A stretch of DNA of 64,000 nucleotides from Hemileia vastatrix (Eukaryota; Basidiomycota; Pucciniomycetes; Pucciniales; Zaghouaniaceae), in the NCBI GenBank assembly GCA_030280995.1, contig JASXTE010000005.1, forward strand, positions 25,992,001 to 26,056,000, in the 5' to 3' direction. Below the pieces are notes generated by a model that worked only from the letters and a program-made list of their open reading frames with translations, did no database searches and was not told the origin of the DNA. Positions within the stretch are counted from its first letter, which is position 1, and the number at the start of each line of letters is the position of its first letter. Positions 32,700 to 44,284 of this stretch are shown here, one piece after another. A program made the translations under genes and the position numbers.

Positions 32700-35600
32700 A
32701 TGAGTGCTCCTCAGGATAGTGTAAGTGAACAGCCTGCTTATAATACCAGGTCTAAAGCTAATAAAAACTTTCCAGGACATCACCATGGAGGGACAACAGT
32801 ACCCCCAACCAGAAAGCATGAGTGTAGAGGAAAAGGACGCCCTCTTAAAAAAGATAACTATCAAAAAGACGTCTCCTCCTCTTCAGGATCAACTGTCCCA
32901 TCTGGCCAAACAGGTTCTGAAGCTAGAGGAATCAAAATCTCTCATGTTCAAAGAAGTAGAGCAGTTGCAAAACAATTGCAAGGTAGGATTTCAGCAGATG
33001 AATCAGGCAATGGCAGAATTAAAGGGAGGCCAGCCCAATCAATCAAATCAGCAACCCCCTATCCAAGGAGGGTCCACTCACTCCCAGGAGAAAATCCTGG
33101 TAGACAAATGGAAATGGGACTGGTTTCACCAACAGTGGACAAGCCACAGTTGCAACAGGGATCCACCCCCTCATCTGACTTCCTCAGCTCACCCTTACAA
33201 GGGAAAAAAGCGCCAAAAATCAGGCCTGGCAACCATCCCTTGGTAAGTAACTTACCCTCTCAGATTAGACATAATACTGATAATTACAATATAGGTAATT
33301 CTATTGATGTTAAATCTGTACAAAAAATAGAGGAGGATTTAAGAAATTTGGGTTTTAGAGTAGATACACCTGACTTGTCTTTTATCCATAATAACAGTAC
33401 TATATACAATGATAATACAGTTAATCCTCAGTTGCAACCACCTACTAGTGAGATGAGAAGTTCACAGGAGAGTGAGAGAATTGAAAAGGAGGACATGGAA
33501 TATTTTAACAATAACCCAACTGTCCATAGAATTGTTTCAGCATTGTGGAATAGAATGACTGATTGTGAGGAACAGACAGTTAAGCTCACTAGTGATACAA
33601 TTTCATCCTTAACATTGAACATTTCTCAATTAGCAACACGTAATAAAGAATTAGAGAAAGAACATTTGTCTCTAACTCTTAAATATGATTCATTGAGTAA
33701 TAAATATAATGACCTTTCAAACAAATTTTGTGAGTTAGAAAAATTATATGAAACACACTTATTAAAAACTGAATCAAGAACAAAGTTATCTTTTGCACAG
33801 ACAAATCAAAGTGTCTCTGAGCTGCTACAAAGATTAACTAAAGTTGAGATTGAAACTGCCAATCTACTAATGAATCAGGATAATCATAAGTATAATCAAT
33901 ATAATAATAATCCTTTCATTGGCAAAAGTGAATCTCATTCCTTCCCTGTACCACCACAATTAAAACCATCTGGTGGTAGTGTCAAATCTGAAAATGTAAG
34001 TCACAAATCCGTGCAGGAAGAAATACAAGACCATTTATCAAAAGTAAATGAGTTGTTGAATTTACCTAAGATTAGTGAGATAAAATCCAATCAGAAGAAC
34101 TGGCCTAAGATAGATCAGTACCCAACTTATGATGGGGAAGCCAGCTCTGATTGGCAACATTTTATTCAAAGAATTGACAACTTGAAATTCTCATATAAGT
34201 TACCAGATGAAGAGATAACATCAAAATTAATTTCTTTATTTAAGGATGTTGCTTTATTATGGTTTGAAGCTGTCTTAAGTGAGGGTAGAGACTACTCTTG
34301 GGCTGAATGGAAACAACTTATTGAAAAACAATTTGGAGGTTCTAAATTCAGACTTACTCAGCAGAGACTGTATGAGAAGACTAGGTATAATCCGTTGAAT
34401 GGTGACAAACCTATGGTATTTTTAATGAATTTAAACAAAATATTAAAAGCCATTGAGCCTCATATGGATTTTAACTTATGGAAAGATAAGATAATATACA
34501 AATTACCTATATCTGTCAGAGACATTGTTGTAGCTAGAACATTAAATGTTACTGAATATTCTGACTTTATTAATATTTGCAATGAAATATTATTGAACCA
34601 TAAGTATGAATCAAGGTATTCCACTTATAAACAAAATGTTGAACCTGTAAAATCTCAGAATTCAAAAACACTTCAGGAGAAGCAGAAAAAACCTACTGCA
34701 CCTGTAGTACCTAAAAAGTATGAAACAAATACTTGTTATAAGTGTAACAAACCTTGGGTAAAAGGTCACAAATGTGAGAAAAACATAAATATTGTTGAAA
34801 ATCAACGTGAATCTGAAACTGAAACTGAAAAAAGTAAAGAATCAAGTGATTATGACAGCAATATCTCATATAGTGATGAAAATGAAGTCTGTATGTTGGA
34901 AGATGATTTGTCCATCTTTGAAAATCCAATATTAAATATGGACTCAAATGAATCTTTAATGAATTTTGAGGATGCTGAAATCATTAAGGATATACAAGCT
35001 GATAACTTTAAAATGACACCTATCACGGTTCCAGCTATCATTTCTGGTGAAAATGTTAATATAGTATTAGACACAGGAGCTGCTGGTTCTGTTGTTTCCA
35101 CTAATACATTACAGAAAATTGATAGTGAATACAAGTTTAAGCTTGAACCACTTCAGAATAAAAATTGGAGAGGTTTTGGATCAGTACTACACCCCATTGG
35201 TAAATACAAAGCTGCTGTTTTCTTCAAACACCAACATGGTTATGTAAGGGTAACTTGTGACTTTGTAGTAATGGATAATACAAATTGTAGTAACTGTTTT
35301 ATCATTGGAAATGATATTCTGACTAAATTTGGTGTAAAATTAGACCCTTCTAATAATAATTTTACAATTGGCATGAATGGTAAAAGGAAATTAAAAATAA
35401 ATTCTTTTAACACAGTCTTACACATTGAGTCAGTATCAAATTCCCTGTCTAAAGGAAGAGAATCCAATGAGTTGGAACTTCTGGAAACAGAAATTTCAAA
35501 AGCATCATTTGGCACTCAGATAAGTGAAACTGAGAAAGATAATATTTTGGAATTAATTAAAGCTTTTTCAATGGCTTTTGCACATGGTACAAATGAACTT

Positions 35601-38567
35601 GGCCTTGTAAAAGATCATGAAATGAAAATTAGTTTAACCTGTGACATGGATAATATTCCTGCTAGTCTTAAAAAGAAACCATATCCTGCTTCACCAATGA
35701 AGAGGAAAGATATAGAGGATAATATTAAGATGTTATTAAAGATGAACATTCTTGAGAAGGTTGCAACTACACCAAAATATTGTGTAATATCACCAGTGCT
35801 GATTTCTTATGAACAAGATAAAGCAAGACTGTGCGGTGATTATAGAGCATTAAATACATTTACAGTAGATGATATTTATCCCTTGCCAAGGATTGCCTCT
35901 ATACATGCTACCCTTAAAGGTGCTAAATATATAAGTTGCCTAGATGGAAATAAAGGGTACCATCAAATTCCTGTTGAAAAGAATTCACAGAACTTTTTGT
36001 TGATAACAACACACATGGGAATTTATAAGTATGTCAGAATGCCATTTGGACCAAAGAATGCTCCATCAGTATTTCAAAAGTTAATGGATATAACATTCCA
36101 TAATGAAATGATTGAGGGATGGTTAATGGTATACATTGATGACATCATAGTGTTCTCTAAAACTTTTGATGAACACTTAATCCATTTAAGGAAAGTATTT
36201 CAGAAAATGGATGAAATAAAAATGACCCTTGCATTGAAAAAATGTAAATTTGGGTTTGAATCTTTAAAAGTGCTTGGTCATATTGTATCTGGCTTACAAA
36301 TATGTGTAGACCAAAATAAAGTGGCTGCAATAAAGAATATTGGCATTCCTCAAAATGTAAAGGATGTACAATCTTTTCTTGGAATGTGTGGTTATTATAG
36401 ACAATATATAAAAAACTACCAATCAATTGCTGCACCACTGACCACACTGATAAAGAAATCAGAAGCTTTCATTTGGAATAATGAAAGACAACAAGCTTTT
36501 AATAAGTTGAAAGAATGTTTAATGACAGCTCCTATCTTGGGATTACCAGATTTCCAATTACCTTTTGTATTATATACAGATGCAAGTTTTATTGGACTGG
36601 GTGCTGCTTTGCATCAAAAACAACTTATTGAAGGTAAAATGTCAGAAGTAGTAATCTGCTATATTTCACGTACTCTGAGAAGTAGTGAATTGAAATATGG
36701 TGCTACTCAACTTGAATGTTTGGCAGTAGTATGGGCTCTTGAAAAGCTACATTATTACCTTGAAGACCAAAAATTTGAGTTAATAACTGACTGTAGTGCA
36801 GTTAAGTCACTCTTAAACATGAAAACTCCTAATAGACACATGTTTAGATGGCAATTAGCTGTACAAGAATACAGAGGACGGATGACTATTACACATAGAG
36901 CAGGAACCTTGCACTCCAATGTAGATCTGTTATCTAGAGTACCTCTGCCTAATAATGATGATAATCCTGCTTATGTTCCTGAATCAGAGATTATTAACAT
37001 TTATGGCATTTATATTGTAGATCTTGAGGATGAATTTATGCAATCAATTCTTGATAATTATAATTCAGATCCTGACTTAAGTAAATTAACTACAATATTA
37101 AATGATCCATCTAATGCTTCCATGAATGTTTTAATAAAAACATTACCAGATAAGTATAAAGAGGCATTAGAGAAAGGAAAATTTTCCATTGAGGATGGTT
37201 TTATATATTACAGGAAAAAATTAAGTAATGTAATTGTAATTCCCCCTTCAATGAAGGAGTTAATGTTAAGTATATGTCATGATGATATATTAGCAGGTCA
37301 TTTTGACTACCATAAAACATTAACCAGAGTAAAAAACACAGCTTGGTGGATTAACATGTCTGAGGATGTTCAAAAATATGTTGAAACATGTGATTCTTGT
37401 CAAAAATCTAAAAGATTAACAAGAAAAAGAGCTGGTTTATTACAACAAATTGAGCAACCAAAAGCTCCATGGGAAATTATTAACATGGACTTTGTAACAG
37501 GTTTGCCAATAGCAGGGCATAAGAGTTATAACTCCTGCTGGGTAATTGTAGATAGATTTACAAAGATGTGTAAATTTATTCCTACCCACAAAGAGGTTTC
37601 TGCAAAGGACTTAGCTTTTTTATGGTGGACACAAATGTTAAATACAGCAGGTTTCCCCAAAGCAATAGTTTCTGACAGAGATCCTAAATTTACTTCTGAG
37701 TTCTGGACGTCACTTATGGATGTTTCAGGGTGTCAATTAAAACTTTCTACAGCACACCATCCACAAACTGATGGGCTAGCAGAGAGAATGATACAAACCT
37801 TAGAAGATATGATAAGAAGATACTGTGCTTTTGGTCTTAATTTTAAAGACAATGACAAATTCACGCATGATTGGGTAACCCTTATCCCAGGTTTAGAATT
37901 TGCATACAATAGTACAGTACATTCTGTCACTGGCAAAAAGCCATTTGAGTTATGGTTGGGTTATGTACCTAATACCCCTGCTAAAACTCTTAATAAGTTA
38001 CCTAGATTGGATATTCATCCAGGTACTAAATCTTTTCTTCAGATGCAAGAATTATGCAGAAAACATGCTCAAGAATGTATAAATAAGGCTTTTGAGTATG
38101 AAAAGAAAAGATGGGATAAAGCCCATGAAGAACAAATGTTCAAAGAGGGTGATGAAGTCCTTATTTCAACGCTACATTTCAATTTAAATGGTAATGTTAA
38201 ATTGAAGGATCCATTCATTGGACCATTTGTAGTTAAAAAGATGGTTGGTAATAATGCTGTTGAGGTTATTCTATATGCACCTTATGATAGAAAACATCCA
38301 GTATTTCCTATTTCTCTTATAAAACCATACCATTCTAATGATACTGCTCTCTTTCCAAGAAGATCAGGAAGGCATAAACAGCAACCTGAAGAAATAGTGG
38401 AAAAAGCAGAAATTGAAAAGATACTTAAAAAGAGACACCTTACAAAAGAAAAGGGAGTTGAGTATCTACTAAGATTTAAAAATAAATCAAGTGAATATGA
38501 CCAGTGGATTCCAGAAAATGAAATCTCTGATCTTAAAAATCTCTTGAAAAAATTTAAATCTAAATAA
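32700..38567 (+). CDS. gag-pol: Gag-Pol polyprotein of element C, intact, 1955 residues
   Basis: One unbroken frame from MSAPQDSVSEQ to FKSK. The order is a disordered Gln/Pro/Ser-rich N-terminus (1-220), a coiled coil (about 290-370), a Gag capsid region around TYDGEASSDWQHF (about 480) and a CYKCNKPWVKGHKC knuckle (about 680). Protease has Asp at residue 791 (VLDTGAAGS). RT has MPFGPKNAPSVFQ and YIDD at 1145-1148. RNase H has LYTDAS (about 1292). Integrase has an HHCC domain from 1527 and a DDE triad at D1597, D1659 and E1695, whose D-35-E spacing is canonical. The C-terminus has a GPF/Y-like module and a chromodomain-like segment (about 1895-1955). Gag and Pol share one frame with no frameshift or stop, so Gag:Pol ratio must be set another way, for example by proteolysis. 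It is the only intact copy of the family here. Confidence 0.95.
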   Translation: MSAPQDSVSEQPAYNTRSKANKNFPGHHHGGTTVPPTRKHECRGKGRPLKKDNYQKDVSSSSGSTVPSGQTGSEARGIKISHVQRSRAVAKQLQGRISADESGNGRIKGRPAQSIKSATPYPRRVHSLPGENPGRQMEMGLVSPTVDKPQLQQGSTPSSDFLSSPLQGKKAPKIRPGNHPLVSNLPSQIRHNTDNYNIGNSIDVKSVQKIEEDLRNLGFRVDTPDLSFIHNNSTIYNDNTVNPQLQPPTSEMRSSQESERIEKEDMEYFNNNPTVHRIVSALWNRMTDCEEQTVKLTSDTISSLTLNISQLATRNKELEKEHLSLTLKYDSLSNKYNDLSNKFCELEKLYETHLLKTESRTKLSFAQTNQSVSELLQRLTKVEIETANLLMNQDNHKYNQYNNNPFIGKSESHSFPVPPQLKPSGGSVKSENVSHKSVQEEIQDHLSKVNELLNLPKISEIKSNQKNWPKIDQYPTYDGEASSDWQHFIQRIDNLKFSYKLPDEEITSKLISLFKDVALLWFEAVLSEGRDYSWAEWKQLIEKQFGGSKFRLTQQRLYEKTRYNPLNGDKPMVFLMNLNKILKAIEPHMDFNLWKDKIIYKLPISVRDIVVARTLNVTEYSDFINICNEILLNHKYESRYSTYKQNVEPVKSQNSKTLQEKQKKPTAPVVPKKYETNTCYKCNKPWVKGHKCEKNINIVENQRESETETEKSKESSDYDSNISYSDENEVCMLEDDLSIFENPILNMDSNESLMNFEDAEIIKDIQADNFKMTPITVPAIISGENVNIVLDTGAAGSVVSTNTLQKIDSEYKFKLEPLQNKNWRGFGSVLHPIGKYKAAVFFKHQHGYVRVTCDFVVMDNTNCSNCFIIGNDILTKFGVKLDPSNNNFTIGMNGKRKLKINSFNTVLHIESVSNSLSKGRESNELELLETEISKASFGTQISETEKDNILELIKAFSMAFAHGTNELGLVKDHEMKISLTCDMDNIPASLKKKPYPASPMKRKDIEDNIKMLLKMNILEKVATTPKYCVISPVLISYEQDKARLCGDYRALNTFTVDDIYPLPRIASIHATLKGAKYISCLDGNKGYHQIPVEKNSQNFLLITTHMGIYKYVRMPFGPKNAPSVFQKLMDITFHNEMIEGWLMVYIDDIIVFSKTFDEHLIHLRKVFQKMDEIKMTLALKKCKFGFESLKVLGHIVSGLQICVDQNKVAAIKNIGIPQNVKDVQSFLGMCGYYRQYIKNYQSIAAPLTTLIKKSEAFIWNNERQQAFNKLKECLMTAPILGLPDFQLPFVLYTDASFIGLGAALHQKQLIEGKMSEVVICYISRTLRSSELKYGATQLECLAVVWALEKLHYYLEDQKFELITDCSAVKSLLNMKTPNRHMFRWQLAVQEYRGRMTITHRAGTLHSNVDLLSRVPLPNNDDNPAYVPESEIINIYGIYIVDLEDEFMQSILDNYNSDPDLSKLTTILNDPSNASMNVLIKTLPDKYKEALEKGKFSIEDGFIYYRKKLSNVIVIPPSMKELMLSICHDDILAGHFDYHKTLTRVKNTAWWINMSEDVQKYVETCDSCQKSKRLTRKRAGLLQQIEQPKAPWEIINMDFVTGLPIAGHKSYNSCWVIVDRFTKMCKFIPTHKEVSAKDLAFLWWTQMLNTAGFPKAIVSDRDPKFTSEFWTSLMDVSGCQLKLSTAHHPQTDGLAERMIQTLEDMIRRYCAFGLNFKDNDKFTHDWVTLIPGLEFAYNSTVHSVTGKKPFELWLGYVPNTPAKTLNKLPRLDIHPGTKSFLQMQELCRKHAQECINKAFEYEKKRWDKAHEEQMFKEGDEVLISTLHFNLNGNVKLKDPFIGPFVVKKMVGNNAVEVILYAPYDRKHPVFPISLIKPYHSNDTALFPRRSGRHKQQPEEIVEKAEIEKILKKRHLTKEKGVEYLLRFKNKSSEYDQWIPENEISDLKNLLKKFKSK

Positions 38568-38675
38568 TACTGTTCATTCAGTATATGTATTATAAAAATT
38601 ATTTTTTATTTTATTATTTCATTCCTTAAGATTAATTAAAATGTTTTAACATTTTTTTTTATTATTGTTTTTTTT

Positions 38676-38687
38676 GGAGTGAGGGAG
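38676..38687 (+). promoter_or_regulatory. Polypurine tract of element C
   Basis: GGAGTGAGGGAG immediately before the 3' LTR at 38688. Confidence 0.75.
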
Positions 38688-39862
38688 TGTCAGCCTAAAT
38701 ATCCTTAGGACTGAGTATTTCTTATGCTTAAAATAATATAACCTTAATTAGATTAAGCTTATATCTTAAAAATAAGGTTAAAATAATAATATATATTATT
38801 TTATTATATATATATAATTATTATTCTATTATATAATTTATAATAGTTTAAATAGCTTATCCATGGCCTAATAATACTTATTAAGGTGTTAATGGAGTCA
38901 TAATATACTTATCTTAAGTGATATGAAGTAATTATTGACATACATAAGCTTATATGTATACATAAATCTCATATTCAGTGAAATATGCAGTATATTATGT
39001 ATATTTAGGTATATAAGTGGGTTTTAGCCCCTTAATAGCCTATAACCTTTGTTTTTCTGCTTATTTTAGGTCATATGGACGAAATCAGTGGACTCACAAC
39101 GCCTACAGAAGCATAGACACCTATATCAGGCGCATACACCCAGTTTGGACAACTAAAATTACTTCCTTGGATGGTTATTCACGGATTTATGGGTTGGAAA
39201 GATGTTTCTGGGTTAATGTGGATGCTTGGGGATGTTATTGGGGGCTTGGAAATTTTATTTGTTTCCTTTATATGCTTTTAGTTTCATTAAATCTCTTTTT
39301 GATCTTTTATTTTACCTGTTTCTTTATGGTATCCGCTTTTATCTGGGATTTCTATTTATGGTATGACTCTGTGTTATTATTAATAGTGATGGAGGGTCCT
39401 TACTGGAGGTCTGGGTGTTGAAACTGCTTGAAGTGGACGCCATGGGGAGGTGATGGGCCCTCACAGTGCTGTAATTGCCGGGGATAGCAGTGACATCATC
39501 TGGATTGAAGGTCTGTGCACTCCAGTGGATTTGGGTATAAGTAAGGAGGGATTTTGACGGTTTATTATCATCATTCAATTACTACACTTCAAATAAACAT
39601 TACACTACAATTATTAACATTCAGAAATATATTATAAAGCCCTTATAAATTGATATTATCTTTATAAAAGCTATAACTATATTTTATTCTTCTATTTTCC
39701 ACCACTAGCACGCATTTAAATCCAAGTATTGTGAGTTTAAATTGAGTATAACTATTCTATTAGTCTTCCCCTGAGGTTTAATCACTAAATCATTTATTAA
39801 TAAGTAGTAGGACCATAAAATAACACTATTATATCATACTTATATACTAGACTGTACTGACA
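38688..39862 (+). repeat. 3' LTR of element C (1175 bp)
   Basis: Same ends and length as the 5' LTR, nearly identical throughout. The 134-codon frame recurs unchanged at 39017-39421. Confidence 0.95.
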
Positions 39863-39867
39863 GAATG

Positions 39868-42800
39868 TACTGTACTATTGTATGCAAATTCTAAACCTGG
39901 GCTAAGGGTTACCCAATCATGCCAGAATTTTTCATTGTCTTTAATGTTAAGACCAAAAGCACAATATCTTCTTATCATATCTTCTAAAGTTTGTATCATT
40001 CTTTCTTCTAGCTCATCAGTTTGTGGATGGTGATCTGTAGAAAGTTTTAATTGACACCCTGAAACATCCATAAGTGATGTCCAGAACTCAGAAGTAAATT
40101 TAGGATCTCTATCAGAAACTATTGTTTGAGGAAACCTGCTAAATTTAAAATTTGTGTCCACCATAAAAAAGAAAGTCCCTTACAAAAACCTAATTTTGGG
40201 TAGGAATAAATTTACACGTCTTTGTAAATCTATCTATAATTAGGCAGCAGGAGTTATAACTCTTATGCCCTGCTATTGGCAACCCTGTTACAAATACCAT
40301 GTTAATTATTTCCCATGGAGCATTTGGTTGCTCAATTTGTTGTAATAAACCAGCTCTTTTACCTGTTAATCTTTTAGATATTTGACAAGAATCACATGTC
40401 TCAACATATTTTTGGACATCCTCAGACATGTTAATCTACAGAGCTGTGTTTTTTACTCTGGTTAATGTTATATGGTAGTCAAAATGACCTGCTAAGATAT
40501 CATCATGACATATACTTAACATTAACTCCTTCATTGAAGGGGAAATTACAATTACATTACTTAATTTTTTCTTGTAATATATAAAACCATCCTCAATGGA
40601 AAATTTTCCTTTCTCTAATGCCTCTTTATACTTATTTGGTAATGTTTTTATTAAAACATTCATTGAAGCATTAGATGGATCATTTAATATTGTAGTGAGT
40701 TTAATCAAGTCAGGATCAGAAGCATACATTTCAAGAATTGATTGCATAAATTAATCCTCAAGATCTACAATATAAATGCCATAAATGTTAATAATCTCTG
40801 TTTCAGGAACATTAGCAAGATTATCATCAGTATTAGGCAGAGGTACTCCATATAACAGATCTACATTAAAGTGCAAGGTTCCTGCTCTATGTGTAATAGT
40901 CATCCGTCCTCTGTATTCTTGTACAGCTAATTTCCATCTAAACATGTGTCTATTAGGAGTTTTCATGTTTAAGAGTGACTTAACTGCACTACAGTCAGTT
41001 ATTAACTCAAATTTTTGGTCTTCAAGGTAATAATGTAGCTTCTCAAGAGCCCATAATACTGCCAAACATTCAAGTTGAGTAGCACCATATTTCAATTCAC
41101 TACTTCTCAGAGTACATGAAATATAGCAGATTACTACTTCTGACATTTTTCCTTTAATAAGTTGTTTTTGATGAAAAGCAGCACCCAGACCAATAAAACT
41201 TGCATCTGTATATAATACAAAAGGCAATTGGAAGTCTGGTAATCAAAAGATAGGAGCTGTCATAAAACATTCTATCAACTTATCAAAAGCCTGTTGTCTT
41301 TCATTATTCCAAATGAAAGCTTCTGATTTCTTTATCAGTGTGGTCAATGGTGCAGCAATTAATTGGTAGTTTTTTTATATTGTCTATAATAACCACACAT
41401 ACTAAGTAAAGATTGTTAATCCTTTAGGTTATGAGGATTTCCAATATTCTTAATTGCAGCCACCTTAATTTGGTCTACAAATATTTGTAAGGCAGATACA
41501 ATATGACCAAGCACTTTTAAAGACTCAAACCTAAATTTACATTTTTTCAATGCAAGGGTCACTTTTATTTCATCCATTTTCTGAAATATCTTCTTTAAAT
41601 TGATTGAATGACCATCATATGTCTTAGAGAGCTCTATGATGTCATCATTGTAAACCATTAACCATCCTTCAATCATTTCATTATGGAATTTTATATCCAT
41701 TAACTTCTGAAATACTGATGAAGAATTTTTCGGTCCAATGGAATCCTGACATATTTATAAATTCCCATGTGTGTTGTTATCAACAAAAAGCTCTGTGAAT
41801 TCTTTTGAACAGGAATTTGATTGTACCCTTTATTTCAATCTAGGCAACTTTTATACTTAGCACCTTTAAGGGTAGCATGTATATAGGCAATCCTTGGCAA
41901 GGGATAAATATCATCTACTCTAAATGTATTTAATGCTCTATAATCACTGCACAGTCTTGCTTTATCTTGTTCATAAGAATTTAGCACTGGTTATATTACA
42001 CAATATTCTGGTGTAGTTTCAACCTTCTCAAGAATGTTCATTTTCAATAACATCTTAATATTATCCTCTATGTCTTTCCTCTTCATTGGTGAAGCAGGGT
42101 ATGGTTGTTTTTAAGACTAGAAGGAATATTATCCATATCACAGGTTAAACTAATTTTCATCTCATGATCTTTTCAAGGCCATTTTAATTAATACCATGTG
42201 CAAAAGCCTTTCGAAATGATTTAATTAAGTCCAAAACATTATTTTTCTCAGCTTCACTTATCTGAGTGCCAAATGATGCTTTAGAAATTTCTATTTCCAG
42301 AAGTTCCATCTCACTGGATTCTCTTCCTTTGCAGGGAATATTTGTTACTGACTCAATGTGTAAGACTGTTTTAAAAGAATTTATTTTAAATTTCCTTTTA
42401 CCATTCATTCCAATTGTAAAATTGTTATTAGCAGGGTCTCATTTCACACCAAACTTAGTCAGAATATCATTTTCAATGATAAAACAGTTACTAAAGTTAG
42501 TATTATTGATTACTACAAAGTCACAAGTTACTCTTACATAACCATGTTGATGTTTAATGAAAACAGCAGCTTTGGATCTACCAATGGGATGTGGTACTGA
42601 TCCAAAACCTATCCAATTTTTACTTTGAAGGGGTTCAAGCTTAGACTTATATTCACTATCAATTTTCTTTCATGTATTAGTAGAAACAACAGAATCAGCA
42701 GCTCCAGTGTCCAGTACTATATTAACATTTTAACCAGAAATGATAGCTGGAACCGTGATGGGTGTCATTCTTAAGTTATTAGCTTGTATGTCTTTACTGA

Positions 42801-42995
42801 TTTCAGGATCCTCAAAATTCATTAAGGATTCATTTGAGTTCATATTTAATATTGGATTGTCAAAGATGGAAAAATCATCTTCCAACATACAGACTTCATT
42901 TTCATCACTATATGAGATATTGCTGTCATAATCACTTGAATCTTTACTTTTCTCTGTTTCAATTTCAGATTCATGTTGATTTTCAACAATTTTTA
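39868..42995 (-). pseudogene. pol: Element D pol, middle piece (protease, RT, RNase H, integrase)
   Basis: Reading minus from 42995: end of the knuckle linker, protease with SSVLDTGAADS-like sequence near 42710, RT, RNase H with LYTDASFIGLGAAF, the HHCC region, and the integrase core with [12 protein letters not shown] and [12 protein letters not shown]. Open pieces are 42408-42184, 41700-41416, 41227-40751, 40747-40436, 40429-40190 and 40164-39847. The RT motif reads YNDD rather than YIDD. More than six breaks separate the pieces, so it is inactive. E interrupts it upstream and C downstream. Confidence 0.85.
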
Positions 42996-44170
42996 TGTCA
43001 GTGTATCTAGTATTTAAGTATGATTTAATAGTATTTATTAATGGTACTACTACTTATTAATAAATTATTTAGTGATTATTACTCAGGGGAACACTAATAA
43101 AATAGTTATTCTCAAATAAAACTCACAATACTTGGGTTTAAATTCGTGCTAGTGGTGGGAAATAGATGAATATAATATAGTTATAGCTTATATAATGATA
43201 ATATCAGTTTATAATGGCTTTATAATATATTTTTAAATGCCAATAATTGTGTTGTAATGTTTATTTGAATTGTAGTAAGTGAATTATGTCTAATAACTGT
43301 CAATATCCTCCCATAATTATACCAAAATCCACTGGAGTGCATAGACCTTCAATCCAGATGATGTCACTGCTATCCCCGGAAATTACAGCACTGTGAGGGC
43401 CCATCACCTCCCCATGGCGTCCACTTTAAGCAGATTCAACACCCAGACCTCTAGTAAGGACCCTCCATCACAATTAATGATAACACAGATCCATACCATA
43501 AATAGAAAATCAGATAAAAGCTGATACCATAAAGAAACAGGTAAAATAACTCATCCAAAGAGAATATAATGAAACCCATAGCATATAAAGGAAACAAATT
43601 AAATGTTCAAGACATCAAAAACATCCCCAAGCATCCATATTAACCCAGAAATGACCTCCCTACCAATAAATCTGTGAATATCCATCCAAGGAAGCAGATT
43701 AAGTTGTCCAGACTGAGTGTATGCGCCTGAATTAGATGTTTATGCTCCTGTAGGCGTAGTGAGTCCACTGGATACGTCCATATGACCTAAAATAAGCAGA
43801 AAAAAAAAGGTTATAGGCTATTAAGAGGCTAAAACCCACTTATATACCTAATTATACATAATATACTTCATATTTAACTGAATATGAGATTTATGTATAC
43901 ATATAAGCCTATGTATGTCAATAATTACTTAATATCACTTAAGATAAGTATATTATGACTCAATTAACACCTTAGTAAGTATTATTAGGCTATGTATAAG
44001 CTATTTAAACTACTATAATTTATACAATAGTGTAATAATTATATATATATGCAATATAATTATATATATTATTGTTTTAACCTTATTTTTAAGATATGAG
44101 CTTAATGTCCTTAAGGTTATATTATTTTAAGTATAAGAAATACTCAGTCCTAAGGATATCTATGCTGACA
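42996..44170 (-). repeat. 3' LTR of element E (1175 bp)
   Basis: TGTCAGTGTATC ... ATGCTGACA. CAACCTCAACCA (44171-44182) beside it is the complement of the polypurine tract. Confidence 0.9.
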
Positions 44171-44284
44171 CAACCTCAACCAAAAAAAAAACAATATAAA
44201 AAATGTTAAGACATTTTAATTAAAAGTAAGGAGTGAATAGAAAATTTTTTCAATTTTCTATAATACACATACTGAATAAACAAT

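Larger units (their letters stand above)
31015..39862 (+). mobile_element. Element C: full-length, apparently intact Ty3 chromovirus
   Basis: 8848 bp with 1175-bp LTRs at both ends, TSD GAATG, primer-binding-like site, polypurine tract and one unbroken Gag-Pol frame. The two LTRs appear to differ at only about two positions (near 31064/38737 and 32039/39711), which suggests a very recent insertion. It lies in the opposite orientation to D, inside D's integrase. Confidence 0.95.
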
